A DNA stretch of 64,000 nt, from assembly GCA_025350965.1 (NCBI GenBank), contig JANXWV010000119.1, positions 1-64,000 on the forward strand, read 5' to 3'. Made by a program: the position numbers and the translations under genes. Below, piece after piece: positions 52,027 through 61,155 of the stretch. Positions within the stretch are counted from its first letter, which is position 1, and the number at the start of each line of letters is the position of its first letter. A model generated the notes under the pieces. The model worked only from the letters and a program-made list of their open reading frames with translations, searched no databases and was not told the origin of the DNA. Source of the stretch: Rhizobacter sp. (lineage in GTDB: Bacteria > Pseudomonadota > Gammaproteobacteria > Burkholderiales > Burkholderiaceae_C).

Positions 52027-52779
52027 ATGAAGATTCGCGTCATCAACCCCAACACCACCGCCTCGATGACCGCCGCCATCGGCGCTGCCGCGCGCGCCGC
52101 AGCCGCGGTGGGCACGACCATCGAGGCGGTGAACCCGAGCTTCGGCGCCCCCAGCATCGAAGGCCATTTCGACGACGTGTGGGCCGCCGCCGGCGTGGCC
52201 GAGCAGGTGCATGCCGGCGAGGCGGCGGGGGCCGATGCCTACGTCATCGCCTGCTTCGGCGACCCGGGCCTGCATGCCGCGCGCGAACGCGCAATCGGCC
52301 CGGTCATCGGCATCGCCGAGGCGGCCTTCCACGCCGCGAGCCTGCTGGCCACCGGCTTCTCGGTCGTCACCACGCTCACGCGCACCTGCGTGATTGCCGA
52401 GCACCTGGTGGCGCAATACGGCTTCGAGCGCCGCTGCCGGGGCATCCACGGAACGGACATCAAAGTGCTCGAACTCGATGACCCGAAGAGCGACGCGTTC
52501 GCGCGCATCCTCACCTGCGCCGAGCAGGCGCTGGTGGCCGACCGCAGCGGCGCCATCGTGCTGGGCTGCGCCGGCATGGCCGACCTGTGCCACGCCCTGC
52601 AGCAACGCCTGGGCGTGCCGGTGATCGACGGCGTGGGCGCGGCCGTCAAGCTGGCCGAGATGCTGGTGAGCCTGGGGTTGGCGACGAGCAAGCGCGGGGA
52701 CTATGCGGCGCCGCTCGCGAAGGTGTATGCGGGGTTGGCGGGGCCGTGGTCGCCGGGGTCGCCGGGGTCACCGCCATGA
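52027..52779 (+). CDS. Asp/Glu racemase-superfamily protein, allantoin/hydantoin racemase type
   Basis: 250 residues. The opening IRVINPNTTASMTAAIGAAA and the blocks GADAYVIACFGDPGL and AIVLGCAGMADL carry the two catalytic Cys of the superfamily, here in the hydantoin/allantoin racemase (HpxA) context with GPVIGIAEAAFHAASL and SVVTTLTRTCVIAEHL. It racemises the stereocentre of a five-membered ureide ring in the cytosol. It is transcribed divergently from the transporter operon. The C-terminal GPWSPGSPGSPP is encoded by a 9-bp GC-rich tandem repeat and looks like a non-native extension. Confidence 0.85.
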   Translation: MKIRVINPNTTASMTAAIGAAARAAAAVGTTIEAVNPSFGAPSIEGHFDDVWAAAGVAEQVHAGEAAGADAYVIACFGDPGLHAARERAIGPVIGIAEAAFHAASLLATGFSVVTTLTRTCVIAEHLVAQYGFERRCRGIHGTDIKVLELDDPKSDAFARILTCAEQALVADRSGAIVLGCAGMADLCHALQQRLGVPVIDGVGAAVKLAEMLVSLGLATSKRGDYAAPLAKVYAGLAGPWSPGSPGSPP

Positions 52780-52785
52780 CGCGCT

Positions 52786-53175
52786 ATGATCGGGGTTGAG
52801 CGCTGGGTTGATGATGCCGACGACGCTCGGGCCACCAAACAGCGGCCTGCGGCCGTCGCAGCGCTCGCTGAACGGTCGTTCGTGTCGGTGACCGTGTTGC
52901 TCGAACTGGAGTGGGTCATGCGGGCGTTCTACGGTTTGCCCACGAAGGGCATATCCCGCGTGATGAGAGCGCTGGCGAGCAACGAGCACATCGCACTCGA
53001 AGACCGCGACGCAGTTTTGGCGGCGGTCGATGCTTTCGACAAAGGGCTCGACTTTGCGGATGCGCTGCACGTGGCCTGCAGTTCCCGCGCTTCCGGACTT
53101 GCAACACTCAACCAAGGGCTGGCGAAGCGGGCCAAGGCTTTCGCGCTGACACCGACGGTTGCGTTGCTGGGCTGA
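52786..53175 (+). pseudogene. VapC-like PIN-domain protein lacking the first catalytic motif
   Basis: 129 residues. Most of a PIN RNase domain is clear: VTVLLELEWVMRAFYG with the second acidic residue, and KGLDFADALHVACSSRASGL with the third and fourth. The usual N-terminal strand, which ends in an Asp-Thr-Asn motif, is shortened to MIGVERWVDDAD, as if about five codons including the catalytic Asp had been deleted. No antitoxin gene precedes it; the racemase stop is 6 bp upstream. It is probably an inactive relic of a VapBC module or an immunised toxin, although translation could still occur. Confidence 0.65.
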
Positions 53176-53726
53176 AGCAGCTTCGTTGCCGGCGCAGGTT
53201 TCAGCGTCGAGTTTGCGTGGCCAGGCGAATCTCAGCATCACTCGGGCATGGCAGGCCGCGAAGGCAGTACGGCCTGTGCGACGGCTTCAGGGCAGCGAGC
53301 CGATGGGGCGGCTGGCAGCAATCGACCCTTCAGCGACAGCCCTTTCCTCGATCCGACAGCGACAAGGCCGCTGTCCGCATGGTCAAGGTGTGATGGCCCG
53401 CAACACGCCCAGTTGCGACCCAGTGGCGCGCCGAGTCGCCTGCGATACCGGCGCGGACGCTGCCGCCGAAGAGCGGGAACAGAAGCACTTCAACGACGGC
53501 GGCGAGCGCTGCGTGACCTGCGACGCTGGCCACGCGCCGTCGGTGCTGGTTGAGTTACGCCCGAGCTACGTGCTAGGCGGCCAGCTCGCCAAAAATCAGC
53601 TCCCACGCGCTGAGCGGGCACTCTGGGCTGGTGTTTCAGAAGCAACTCGACGGCTGAACCGCGCCGGTACACCAACGGGAACGATCGCTTCTGCGCCAAA
53701 GCGAAGGCGGTTGCGATCGGTGCCCG
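53176..53726. other. no gene recognised
   Basis: 551 bp between the VapC relic and the fructan lipoprotein gene. Open frames exist on both strands, but none shows a known family, a ribosome site or the third-position GC bias of neighbours. No long hairpin or repeat was seen. It may be decayed coding DNA. Confidence 0.5.
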
Positions 53727-55853
53727 CTACTTCTTGCGCACCGCCCCCATGTAGACATGGTCGAAGCTGACGAAGCCGCAACCACCGGCTTCGTTGTCGA
53801 AGACCTGCACCTTGACTTGCTTGCCGACCTGCGCCGCAAGGTCGATCGTCATCCAGTTGCCATCGTCGGCGATGGAGGCCTGGTTGCACGAGTTGGGCGT
53901 GTAGGTCGCGATGGCCGCGCCTGCCGCGTCGAGCACCTTCAGGCCGACTGTGCCATTGGCATTGCCGCCGGACATCAAGAAGTTCAGGAACGGCCGCGCA
54001 GCCGCGACCGTGAACAGTGGCGACGTCAACGTCCCCGTGGAGGCATCGCAGCCCTTGCTGTTGCCGTTCATCTCGCAGGTCGTCACGGCCCTTGCACCGA
54101 CCCGTGCCCGCCCGGACACGCCCTTCCACGCGTCGGCGTTCGCCGGGTTCTGGAAGTCGCCAGTGGCAGTCCAGGTCTGCAGCGTGACGGTCGGGTCGTC
54201 GAAGTCGCCAATGACCTGCGCGAAGGCGTCGGCGGTCACGCTCACGTTGAAGCCGAGCGTGGCCGTCATCGGGGTGGTCAGCACGACGGTGCCGCCGTCC
54301 TTGCCGTTCGCCGATGGGTTCCAGGCGTTGGGTGACTGGTACCAGTGGTCGGTACTGACGAATCCGCAGCCGGTCGTCTCTTCGTCGAACAGCTGCGCCT
54401 TGATGAACGCGGTGTTGAGGGCGGCGATGTTGATGTGCGTCCAGTCGTCGTCGTTCTGGATGAACGAGGGGCCGCAGCTCGTCGGGTTGTAAGTGAGTAG
54501 CACGTTGCCCAGCGTGTCGGTGATGCGCATGCCCACGGCCTTGCCCACGCCGCCGCCATGCATCAGGAAGTTGAAGTACGTGTCGGTCACCTTGAACGCC
54601 GGCGACGTGAGCGTGCCGGTGGGCGGGTCGCACGGCGTGCCGGCCCCCGCGATCTCGCAAGTGGTGATCGCCTTGTCGCCCACGCGCGCGGCGTTCGTAT
54701 CGCGGGCCGTCGTGCCCTGCCAGCTGGTGGCCGTCGGGTTGGCGAATACGCCGGTGCCGACCCAGCCGCGTTTGGCCACCATGTCGACCGGGTTCTCGAA
54801 GCTCGCGAACGGGATCAGATTCTGGAACGCAACCGGACCTTCGAGCGTGACCTTCACCGGCGACAAGGGCTTGGACAGCACGCCCGCCTTCGTGCCACGC
54901 GGCTGATCGGTCTGGTACACGTGATCGAAGGCGACGAAGCCGCAGCCGCCGGTCTCGTTGTCGAAGATCTTGAACTGGATCTTCTCGCCGATCAGGCCGC
55001 TGGTGTCGAAGTTCACGTAGTGCTGGTCGCCCTTGAGCACCGGGTCACTGCAGCTGTTCGGCTTGTAGGTGCCCAGCACCTGCGCGGTTTGCGAACCCGC
55101 GGGGGTGTAGAGAACCTGCGCGCCCACATCGGCCGTGCCATTGCCGCCCGACATCAGGAAGGTGATCGAGTCTTTCGTGACCGTGATGTCGTTGATCGTG
55201 ATGCTGCCGGTCGGCGCGTCGCACCCGGCGCCGCCGATCTCGCAGGTCGAGACCGAGGCATCGCCAATGCGCGCCGCCACCTTGGCCAGATTGGCGTTCG
55301 CATACTCCAGGTTGTTCCAGTTCGTGGTCGTGGTGAATGCGCCGGTCAGCGTAAACTTGTTGGACTGCTGCTGGATCTGCGCCGGGAACTCGAAGCTCGA
55401 AATGATGTTTTCGGCCACGAAGGTGGTGACGTCCGTCGTGACGTTGGCCGAGGTCGTGGCTACCTGGCACGCGGCGCACTGCGTGACTTTGATCGTCAGG
55501 GCCAGTGTCGACGGTTTCGAGTAAGTGTCGTCGGCCACGGCGTTGATGTTGTAGGTGTTGTCGTGGTTGGCATCGGCCGGTGCTCCGAAGACGGGTGGCA
55601 CTGCGAAGCGAATCGAGCCGTCACCGGCAATCGAGAACAGCCCCGCGTCCGGGCCCGACAGCGACAACTTCACGGTGTTGCCGTCGGGGCTGGTCACCGC
55701 GAGCTTGGTCACCGCGCTGGTGAACTCGGGCACGCTGACGGCACCCGGGTCGGTGATCAACGGTGAGTGCGGTTGTGGGATGGGGCCGGCCGAGCCGCCG
55801 CCACACGAGACCAGCGAGACGATCAACGGCAATGCCCAAAGTAGTTTGTTCAT
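53727..55853 (-). CDS. surface glycan-binding lipoprotein with three Cys-rich repeats
   Basis: 708 residues. The lipobox LVSC puts the anchor at Cys17. Residues 41-124 look like a cadherin-type domain (FSIAGDGSIRFAVPP). Three repeats follow at about 150-313, 347-506 and 547-702, each with TCE, CD, a Ser-Cys turn, TG(S/T)(I/L)T, NFLM.GG and a closing GCGFV..DH.Y. Each repeat has four Cys (204/211/268/304, 399/408/460/496, 593/602/655/692), suggesting two disulfides. The pattern resembles the beta-sandwich modules appended to levanases. It lies 15 bp after a TonB-receptor gene in an operon with GH32, so fructan capture at the cell surface is the inference. Confidence 0.8.
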   Translation of the reverse strand: MNKLLWALPLIVSLVSCGGGSAGPIPQPHSPLITDPGAVSVPEFTSAVTKLAVTSPDGNTVKLSLSGPDAGLFSIAGDGSIRFAVPPVFGAPADANHDNTYNINAVADDTYSKPSTLALTIKVTQCAACQVATTSANVTTDVTTFVAENIISSFEFPAQIQQQSNKFTLTGAFTTTTNWNNLEYANANLAKVAARIGDASVSTCEIGGAGCDAPTGSITINDITVTKDSITFLMSGGNGTADVGAQVLYTPAGSQTAQVLGTYKPNSCSDPVLKGDQHYVNFDTSGLIGEKIQFKIFDNETGGCGFVAFDHVYQTDQPRGTKAGVLSKPLSPVKVTLEGPVAFQNLIPFASFENPVDMVAKRGWVGTGVFANPTATSWQGTTARDTNAARVGDKAITTCEIAGAGTPCDPPTGTLTSPAFKVTDTYFNFLMHGGGVGKAVGMRITDTLGNVLLTYNPTSCGPSFIQNDDDWTHINIAALNTAFIKAQLFDEETTGCGFVSTDHWYQSPNAWNPSANGKDGGTVVLTTPMTATLGFNVSVTADAFAQVIGDFDDPTVTLQTWTATGDFQNPANADAWKGVSGRARVGARAVTTCEMNGNSKGCDASTGTLTSPLFTVAAARPFLNFLMSGGNANGTVGLKVLDAAGAAIATYTPNSCNQASIADDGNWMTIDLAAQVGKQVKVQVFDNEAGGCGFVSFDHVYMGAVRKK

Positions 55854-55868
55854 CTTGGCGCTCCTGAA

Positions 55869-58595
55869 TCAGAAGAAGTAGGTGTACGAGGCGCGTACGG
55901 TGCGGCCGAACAGGGCGCGCCCGACGCTGCGGTTGGTGGCACCGTTGGGCCCCTTCAAGTCGGTGAACACCGGGTCGCCTTCGGTGAACGAAAGCCGGTT
56001 GGTGATGTTCGACACGTGGAGCTGGAACGCGCTGGTCTGGTTGAAGTCCCAGATGAAGCCGCCGTCAATGTGGTAGTAGGCCGGGTAAAGCGTGACGTTG
56101 ATGTCCTGCGACTCCGAGTAGCGGCTGCCGAAGTAGGTGAACTTCGCGTAGGGCTTGAACGGCAGGCCGGTGTAGGGCTTGGTGTCCCAGCTGCCTTGCA
56201 GGTTGAGCATCAGGTTCGCCAGGCGCCGGGGCCTCCGGCCGTCTTCGCCGACCTTCTCGAAGGTGTAGCCGGTCACCACGTCGTTGACGCGTACCTCCTT
56301 GACGGTGCGGTAGTTCGCATCGATGACCTTGGGGTCCTGCACCACGCCGTTGACCCGCAGCTCCAGCCCCTTCACGGCCTCCGGCCGCCAGGCCGCCTCG
56401 ACCTCGATACCGAAGTTCTGGATGCCGCGGCGGTAGAACTCGGTCACTAGCGGGCAGCTGTTGATGTCGACCACAGTTCCGTTCGCCTTGCACTGGGCCG
56501 ACGTGAAGTCGCGGAAGCTCACGTACTGGTCGCGCGGGCTGAACTTGTTGTAGAAGAACGCGATCTGCGTGTCCCAGGTGTTGGCGTAGAAGCGCAGGCC
56601 GGTCTCGTACTGCATGATCTTCTCGACTTTGTTGCCCGGCGTGTTCGGGTCGAACTGCAATTGGTTCAGTTGCTCCAGGCTCGGCAGGCGGAACGAGCTC
56701 GACACGAGTGCATAGACCGCCAGGTCGGGCCGGATCGCGTAGTTGCCGCCGACCGACCAGCCCGTGGCGCTCAACGACGAGTTGAGGTACTGGTTCGCGC
56801 CGGGCAGGAACACCTCGTTGTCGGCCAGATTGTCGGCCGCACTGCCCACAATGGTGCCGGCCGGCGTCAGGTCGGTGACCTGATCACGGTTGTTGTAGAC
56901 CACGCTGGCCTTCTGCCGTTGGTGGCGAACGCCGAGGTCGAGTTTGAGGCGGTTGTCGAGCGCGTCCCAGTGGTCGTGCAGGTACACGGCCTGCCCTTTG
57001 ACCTGGGTGTCCGCCAGGTAGCCATCGAGCCCCGAGCGCATCACGCCGTTGGCGGTCAGCGACGGCCCGACCGGGGTTCCGGTCGCGTCGACCGCGCGCA
57101 GGTTGATGAGTTGTGGCCGCTCCTCCAGCGTCGAGACCAGCAGCGACTGCTGCGAGTTCTGCTTGTTGGAATAGTCCGTGAGGTAGCCGCCCAGTGTGAG
57201 CTGGTGCTTGCCGTTCCAGTCGAACGCCTTGCTCACCTTCAGATCGAGTGATGTGCTGCGCGCGTCGGTGGTGGCGACGAACGGCTTCAGGTAGTCCACA
57301 TAGGTGCCGTCGGCCACCCGGGCGTTGGTGTTGACGTAGAACGCCGCCACGCCGGTGGCGGTCGGGTAGTACTGCGAGAAGCGCGACACGTCGTTGACGA
57401 AACGCGCGTTGTTAAAGCGCGCCGCAGTCGTCGAGTCGTTCATCGTGAACAGGGCGTTGAAGCCGCTGGTGCCGGTCGAGTGGCGCAGGCCGCCGTCGAA
57501 GGCCCAGCCGCCATCGAACTCATGGCGCAGCTTCAGCGTGTAGATGCTGAAGTCGGGGTGAATCCCGTCGGCCATGTCGACCGTGCGTTGGCCATATTCG
57601 CCCAGCATCGTCGAGTAGCGGTTCGATGGCGACGCCACGGTGCCGTGCGCGAAGTCGATGCCGATCGGCCAGACTTGGCCCATGTTCACCTTGACCGGGT
57701 TGGCCGGCGTTCCCGCCCGCGTGATGGCGGGGATCTGGAACGGCACGTTCTGGTAGAACGCCGTTCGGTCGTTGATCTTCAGCGCATGAAACTGCAGCTC
57801 GGTGCGGTCGTCGTCGGAGGTGTAGACGAGGTTGCCGCGCAGTTGCCCGCCTTTGTCGGCTGTGTAGCCTGTGTTTCGCAGGCCGTCCGACGTGCGGTAG
57901 AAGCCGCCCACCGCGAAGGTCAGGTTCTGACTGATCGGGCCCGACACGAACACGTCATTGCGCAGGAAGTGGTAGTCGGCCACTTCGAGCTTGTAGCCGC
58001 CTTCGAACTTCTGGCTGCCAATGCGCGTGATGTGGTTGACGGTGGCGCCCAGACCGTTGGAATACAGGATGCCACCGGTGCCGCCTTTCACGACCTCGAC
58101 GCGCTTGGTCATCAGGTCGTCGCGCACGGCCACGTCGTTGTTCATGAAGGGCACCTCGGGTTCTTCGAACCACGGAAGGCCGTCGATCAGCTGCGGCGCA
58201 TATCGGTAGCCGCCGGTCACCGGCAGGCCGCGCACGGTGATGTTGTTGCTGGCCTCACCGGCCGAGCTGCCCTCGGCAAAGATGCCTGGCACGTTTTGCA
58301 GCAGGTCGGCGGTGCTGATCGGCGCAAGGCGCCGGATGTCTTCGGCCGAGAGCGTGTTGATCGTCAGCGTCGAGTCCTTCTTCAACGTCTTGCGGCCTGA
58401 GCCCGTGACAACGACTTCCTGCAGCTGCGTCACGCCGTCTTTGGTGACGCCGCCTGCCGGCGCCGCAGCAGTGGCCGCCGGCGGTGTGGCGGCCTCGGGC
58501 TTGGGGCTCGCAGCCTGGTCCTGCGCAAAGGCCGATTGAATCGCAAGTGCCAACGGCAATATGCGGAAGGTGACGACTCGCCTCTTGATGCTCAT
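55869..58595 (-). CDS. TonB-dependent outer-membrane receptor of the fructan locus
   Basis: 908 residues. A signal peptide (LPLALAIQSAFAQ) is followed by a Pro/Ala-rich spacer and the TonB-box-like LQEVVVTGSG. The plug domain has ADLLQNVPGIFAEGSSAGEA, NITVRGLPVTGG and RVEVVKGGTGGILYSNG. A 22-strand barrel follows, ending ALFGRTVRASYTYFF with terminal Phe. It should import oligosaccharides energised by TonB; the generic TonB is not in this operon. AGGAG precedes ATG 58595. It lies between the GH32 gene (57 bp) and the lipoprotein gene (15 bp), which fixes its ligand class as fructan oligomers by context. Confidence 0.92.
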   Translation of the reverse strand: MSIKRRVVTFRILPLALAIQSAFAQDQAASPKPEAATPPAATAAAPAGGVTKDGVTQLQEVVVTGSGRKTLKKDSTLTINTLSAEDIRRLAPISTADLLQNVPGIFAEGSSAGEASNNITVRGLPVTGGYRYAPQLIDGLPWFEEPEVPFMNNDVAVRDDLMTKRVEVVKGGTGGILYSNGLGATVNHITRIGSQKFEGGYKLEVADYHFLRNDVFVSGPISQNLTFAVGGFYRTSDGLRNTGYTADKGGQLRGNLVYTSDDDRTELQFHALKINDRTAFYQNVPFQIPAITRAGTPANPVKVNMGQVWPIGIDFAHGTVASPSNRYSTMLGEYGQRTVDMADGIHPDFSIYTLKLRHEFDGGWAFDGGLRHSTGTSGFNALFTMNDSTTAARFNNARFVNDVSRFSQYYPTATGVAAFYVNTNARVADGTYVDYLKPFVATTDARSTSLDLKVSKAFDWNGKHQLTLGGYLTDYSNKQNSQQSLLVSTLEERPQLINLRAVDATGTPVGPSLTANGVMRSGLDGYLADTQVKGQAVYLHDHWDALDNRLKLDLGVRHQRQKASVVYNNRDQVTDLTPAGTIVGSAADNLADNEVFLPGANQYLNSSLSATGWSVGGNYAIRPDLAVYALVSSSFRLPSLEQLNQLQFDPNTPGNKVEKIMQYETGLRFYANTWDTQIAFFYNKFSPRDQYVSFRDFTSAQCKANGTVVDINSCPLVTEFYRRGIQNFGIEVEAAWRPEAVKGLELRVNGVVQDPKVIDANYRTVKEVRVNDVVTGYTFEKVGEDGRRPRRLANLMLNLQGSWDTKPYTGLPFKPYAKFTYFGSRYSESQDINVTLYPAYYHIDGGFIWDFNQTSAFQLHVSNITNRLSFTEGDPVFTDLKGPNGATNRSVGRALFGRTVRASYTYFF

Positions 58596-58652
58596 GGTCT
58601 GGTCTCCTGTGGAATGGGGTGGTCTCATGGGTCTCGAACCGGTGCGGCGCGG

Positions 58653-60911
58653 TCATCCGGAGGGCCGCCGCAGCGGCCAAACGCGCACCGTGGCCGTGGC
58701 CGACGCGGCGGCTGTGCCGAGCACCGACAACCGGGCCTGCGTGCTGCCCGCAAGCGACGGGTAGCTGCGCACCGCATAGGCCGCCACGTCGTTCACGAAC
58801 ACTTCGACGGACGAGCCGTCGACGAACACGCGCAGCGTGCGCATCGGGCCGAAGGCCGTGCTGTCGTATGCGCCGTCTTGAACCTGCGGGCCTTCGCCAT
58901 CGGCCGACAGCGTCGAGCGCGACCGGTCGGCGGTGACGCTGCCCATGACCGGGTCGAACAACAGCCTGGTGAATTCGCGCCCGTCGTCCGATGCCATCAC
59001 GTCGATGGCGATCGGCGCCATCGGCGCGGCGGCCAGGTCGACCTGCAACTCGTAGGCGTGCAGGCCGCTCGCCACGCGCGTGGGCTCCGTACCGATGGCC
59101 ATGCCCGTGCGCGTCGGCAGGGGTGTATCGCGCAGTGCGGTCAGCTCGGGCGCCGGCGCCTGGCCGAGCGTGCGCTGGTCGGGCAGCAAGCGCCAAGTAC
59201 GCGCGAGGCTCAGCGTGTGCGCCCAGCCGGCACGCTCTTGCGCCCGGGGTGAGCGCCGCTCGTCGATGATGCCGATGGCGCGCAAGCTGCCATCGGCGGC
59301 TCGCCCGACCGTGGGGGCCAGGTGCCCAGGCACGAGATCCAAGTACTTGGGCGTGCGGAAGAAAGGTTTGAAGATGCCGCCCGACCACTCGCCGGTCCAG
59401 TAGAGCGCCCGCGTGGCTTGCTCGCCATACTTGCTGAATTTGCCACCGATGGGGTTGATGACCAGCACCGACACTTGTTCCGACAGGCGCTCGAACACCG
59501 GCATTTCCCACAGCACGGAGCCCGGGTCGAGCAGGCGAAAGCCAGGCTCGGTGAAACGCTGCTGCGGCTGCCAGACGGCACCCTTCTCGCCAGGCCGCAA
59601 CACAAGATATTGAAGGCCGCCACCCGACTCGAGCGCAGCACCGATGATCATGTGCCAGGTGTTCCCTTCCTTCCACAGAAAGGGATCGCGGAAGTCCTTG
59701 ACGCCGACCGTGTTGATGATCGGCCCGAGCTTGCGCCAATCGCGAAGTTGCGGGTCTTCGCTCACCGCCATCGCGATGCCCGGGTTGCTGGCCGCGAGGC
59801 GGTCACCATGGTTCACGCTGGTGTAGAACGCAAACGCTTTGCCGTCATCGGCGATCGCGTGGCCCGACCAGATGCCTTTCATGTCGAAGCCGAAGTCGGG
59901 TGTCTGCAGCTCGGGCCACCGCGCATCGGGCAGATGCGCCCAGGTGACGAGGTCGCGGCTCGTCATGTGGCCCCAGTGCATTAAGGTCTTGAAAGGGCCG
60001 TTGGGTGTGCGCTGGTAGAACAAGTGCCAGGCGTCACCGAAGCGCAGCAGCCCGTGCGGCTCGTTGGTCCAGTTGGCCGGCGGCAATGCGTGCACGCGCG
60101 GGCGCTGAAAGTCGCCGGCGAAGCGGCTCTCAGGCACCACCAGCGAGGGGCCAGCGTCGGGTACCTTGCCCTGTGGCGGCGCCGGCAACTGCGCCATTTG
60201 AGATTCGGTCAGTGGCTCGCCGTAAACAGCGACGAGATCGAACGCGGCGTTCAGCCGGTTCACGTGGAAGTCGAGGATCCGCACCTCGACGGCCGGCACG
60301 GCCAGCCGGAACGGCACCAGCGCGAGTTGCAGGCTCAGGCCGGGTCGGCCCTTCGCGCTGCCCACGAGCGCGTTGTCTTGGTAGAGGTTCACCACGCCGT
60401 CCCCCGCATCGACGCTTGCCACCAGATGCACCCAGCGGCGAAGCGGGAACCTGGCCGGCGCCGCCACGCGCAGCACGCCGGCCGACGTGGCCACTCGAAA
60501 CCCCCAGCGGCCGAATGCATCGATGTGCAGGTCGAACCCGGCGTCACCCGCCGCCTGCTGCGCGAACGACGACGGCGACAACTGCTTCACCGGCACTTCC
60601 AGGTCCGACGGATAGCTTTCGAGCGCCACCCATAACGACAGCGTGAAGCCGCTGCGCGCATCGAGGGCCAGGGCGGTTTGCGCATAGCTCGAAAAGCCGT
60701 CGCTGCGCCACGCGCCGCCGATGACGCCGGGCACCACGTCGGGCGCGGCGAACTGCGTGGTGATCGACCAGCCTGCCGGCAGCACGCCTTGCGCGAGGCG
60801 GTCGAAGTCGACCTCGGCGCGCGGAGTGGGCAAACGCTGCGCCATGGCGGTCGCCGTGGCCAGGCCGAGACAAAGAACCCAGGCAATTCGCTTACCGGCG
60901 GTTTTGGCCAT
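58653..60911 (-). CDS. secreted GH32 fructan hydrolase (levanase/inulinase type)
   Basis: 752 residues with a signal peptide ending TAMAQ. Residues about 32-235 form a LamG/concanavalin-like sandwich (FTLSLWVALESYPSDLEVPV). The five-bladed GH32 propeller follows, with nucleophile motif W281TNEPHGLL, FRDP (Asp409) and WEMP (Glu469, acid/base). The C-terminal beta-sandwich ends TVRVWPLRRPSG and contains LRVFVDGSSVEVFVND. The usual Asp nucleophile of WMNDPNG is Glu284 here. It should release fructose or fructo-oligosaccharides outside the cytoplasm. It is the first gene of the leftward operon under the CTATCGATAG operators. Confidence 0.9.
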   Translation of the reverse strand: MAKTAGKRIAWVLCLGLATATAMAQRLPTPRAEVDFDRLAQGVLPAGWSITTQFAAPDVVPGVIGGAWRSDGFSSYAQTALALDARSGFTLSLWVALESYPSDLEVPVKQLSPSSFAQQAAGDAGFDLHIDAFGRWGFRVATSAGVLRVAAPARFPLRRWVHLVASVDAGDGVVNLYQDNALVGSAKGRPGLSLQLALVPFRLAVPAVEVRILDFHVNRLNAAFDLVAVYGEPLTESQMAQLPAPPQGKVPDAGPSLVVPESRFAGDFQRPRVHALPPANWTNEPHGLLRFGDAWHLFYQRTPNGPFKTLMHWGHMTSRDLVTWAHLPDARWPELQTPDFGFDMKGIWSGHAIADDGKAFAFYTSVNHGDRLAASNPGIAMAVSEDPQLRDWRKLGPIINTVGVKDFRDPFLWKEGNTWHMIIGAALESGGGLQYLVLRPGEKGAVWQPQQRFTEPGFRLLDPGSVLWEMPVFERLSEQVSVLVINPIGGKFSKYGEQATRALYWTGEWSGGIFKPFFRTPKYLDLVPGHLAPTVGRAADGSLRAIGIIDERRSPRAQERAGWAHTLSLARTWRLLPDQRTLGQAPAPELTALRDTPLPTRTGMAIGTEPTRVASGLHAYELQVDLAAAPMAPIAIDVMASDDGREFTRLLFDPVMGSVTADRSRSTLSADGEGPQVQDGAYDSTAFGPMRTLRVFVDGSSVEVFVNDVAAYAVRSYPSLAGSTQARLSVLGTAAASATATVRVWPLRRPSG

Positions 60912-60989
60912 CGATAGCCATCCTTGTTGAAAAAATAGCCGCGAGTGCGGTGGGTGCTTCCAAAGCGTTCAACGCGCGCCGCTTCAAAA

Positions 60990-61006
60990 TGTCTATCGAT
61001 AGTAGT
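60990..61006. promoter_or_regulatory. LacI-type operator, left copy, within a putative leftward promoter
   Basis: TGTCTATCGATAGTAGT with perfect core palindrome CTATCGATAG (60993-61002). On the minus strand TTGACT (61009-61004) immediately precedes the core and can serve as a -35 box, placing the operator in the promoter spacer for the GH32 operon. The -10 region near 60982-60988 is weak. Confidence 0.75.
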
Positions 61007-61087
61007 CAAGCAAGAACAGCTTGTCGTTGGTACTTCCCCGAAGTTCGCGCCAAGGGAAAATACCAAGAAGCAGACGACAGCGCAGAA

Positions 61088-61104
61088 ACTACTATCGATA
61101 GACA
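61088..61104. promoter_or_regulatory. LacI-type operator, right copy, inverted
   Basis: ACTACTATCGATAGACA is the exact reverse complement of the left 17-bp copy; core 61092-61101. The core centres are 99 bp apart. It lies 52 bp upstream of the lacI-type start codon and would control the rightward regulator/transporter operon. Autoregulation and looping between copies are possible. Confidence 0.75.
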
Positions 61105-61155
61105 AATCGACCCGTGCCACCGCATGTCACACCTCGCCGCCGCACACCCCGAACC

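Noticed and set aside
53159..53770. 203-codon plus-strand frame after the VapC relic
   Set aside because: No family resemblance, no ribosome site and it overlaps the end of the well-supported lipoprotein gene.
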